This document shows, one piece after another, positions 14,077-14,087 of a stretch of 14,087 bases of DNA; the stretch's first letter is position 1; every line of letters begins with the position of its first letter. The notes beneath the pieces are model-generated. The model did not search any database, was not told the origin of the DNA, and worked only from the letters and a program-made list of their open reading frames with translations. The DNA comes from Silanimonas sp965368785. GTDB taxonomy: Bacteria > Pseudomonadota > Gammaproteobacteria > Xanthomonadales > Xanthomonadaceae. The translations under genes were made by a program, and so were the position numbers. Location: positions 1 through 14,087 of the forward strand of contig CBDUOG010000051.1 in NCBI GenBank assembly GCA_965368785.1, in the 5' to 3' direction.

Positions 14077-14087
14077 TTCAATGCCTC

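Noticed and set aside
1..14087. CRISPR arrays, insertion sequences, tRNA or rRNA genes
   Set aside because: I saw no regularly spaced repeats, transposase motifs, terminal inverted repeats or structural RNA signatures on either strand.

Overview
The window looks like a chromosomal segment of a gammaproteobacterium. The evidence is a proteobacterial-type GroEL with a GGM-rich tail, a CIRCE-controlled groESL, UbiD/UbiU/UbiV/UbiT proteins that align closely with those of E. coli as I remember them, and a GlmS ending like the E. coli enzyme. CIRCE on groESL and the wording of GroEL hint at a Xanthomonadales- or Chromatiales-like lineage, but I cannot place it further. Codon use looks even throughout, and I see no mobile element, tRNA, rRNA or CRISPR array.

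Layout: (1) 3-428 (+), the 3' end of a PLP/zinc D-amino-acid lyase gene (D-threonine aldolase / D-serine dehydratase family). (2) A bidirectional terminator, then groEL and groES on the minus strand, preceded by a CIRCE operator. (3) 2791-8130 (+), a tight four-gene operon: a tyrosine-decarboxylase-like PLP enzyme, ubiD, ubiU and ubiV, all with overlapping start/stop codons. (4) Converging on it, 8127-9355 (-), a two-gene operon: a DGC-domain cysteine-rich protein and a fused gene whose first 100 residues are an AroQ chorismate mutase and whose last 178 are UbiT. (5) Divergent from that, a Cds1-like cysteine desulfhydrase (+), then a DUF2235 hydrolase (+) and glmS (+). (6) A TfoX C-terminal-domain protein (-) at the right edge.

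The centre (2.7-9.5 kb) reads as an oxygen-independent ubiquinone biosynthesis island. UbiU, UbiV (both with their four Fe-S cysteines) and UbiT are the three proteins known for O2-independent ring hydroxylation, and UbiD is the ring decarboxylase of the pathway. Both operons are preceded by a sequence resembling an FNR/Anr box (TTGAT-N4-ATCAA) at a spacing suited to anaerobic activation.

The most unusual element is the chorismate mutase-UbiT fusion. The mutase part keeps R12, R29, K40, D49, R52, E53 and Q89 at the same spacing as the E. coli enzyme. An internal ATG with a good Shine-Dalgarno sequence could also release free UbiT. Chorismate is the source of the ubiquinone ring, so this puts a chorismate-consuming enzyme on a ubiquinone assembly protein. 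The decarboxylase at the head of the ubiDUV operon and the sulfur-related genes beside ubiT are further candidate accessory parts of this island.
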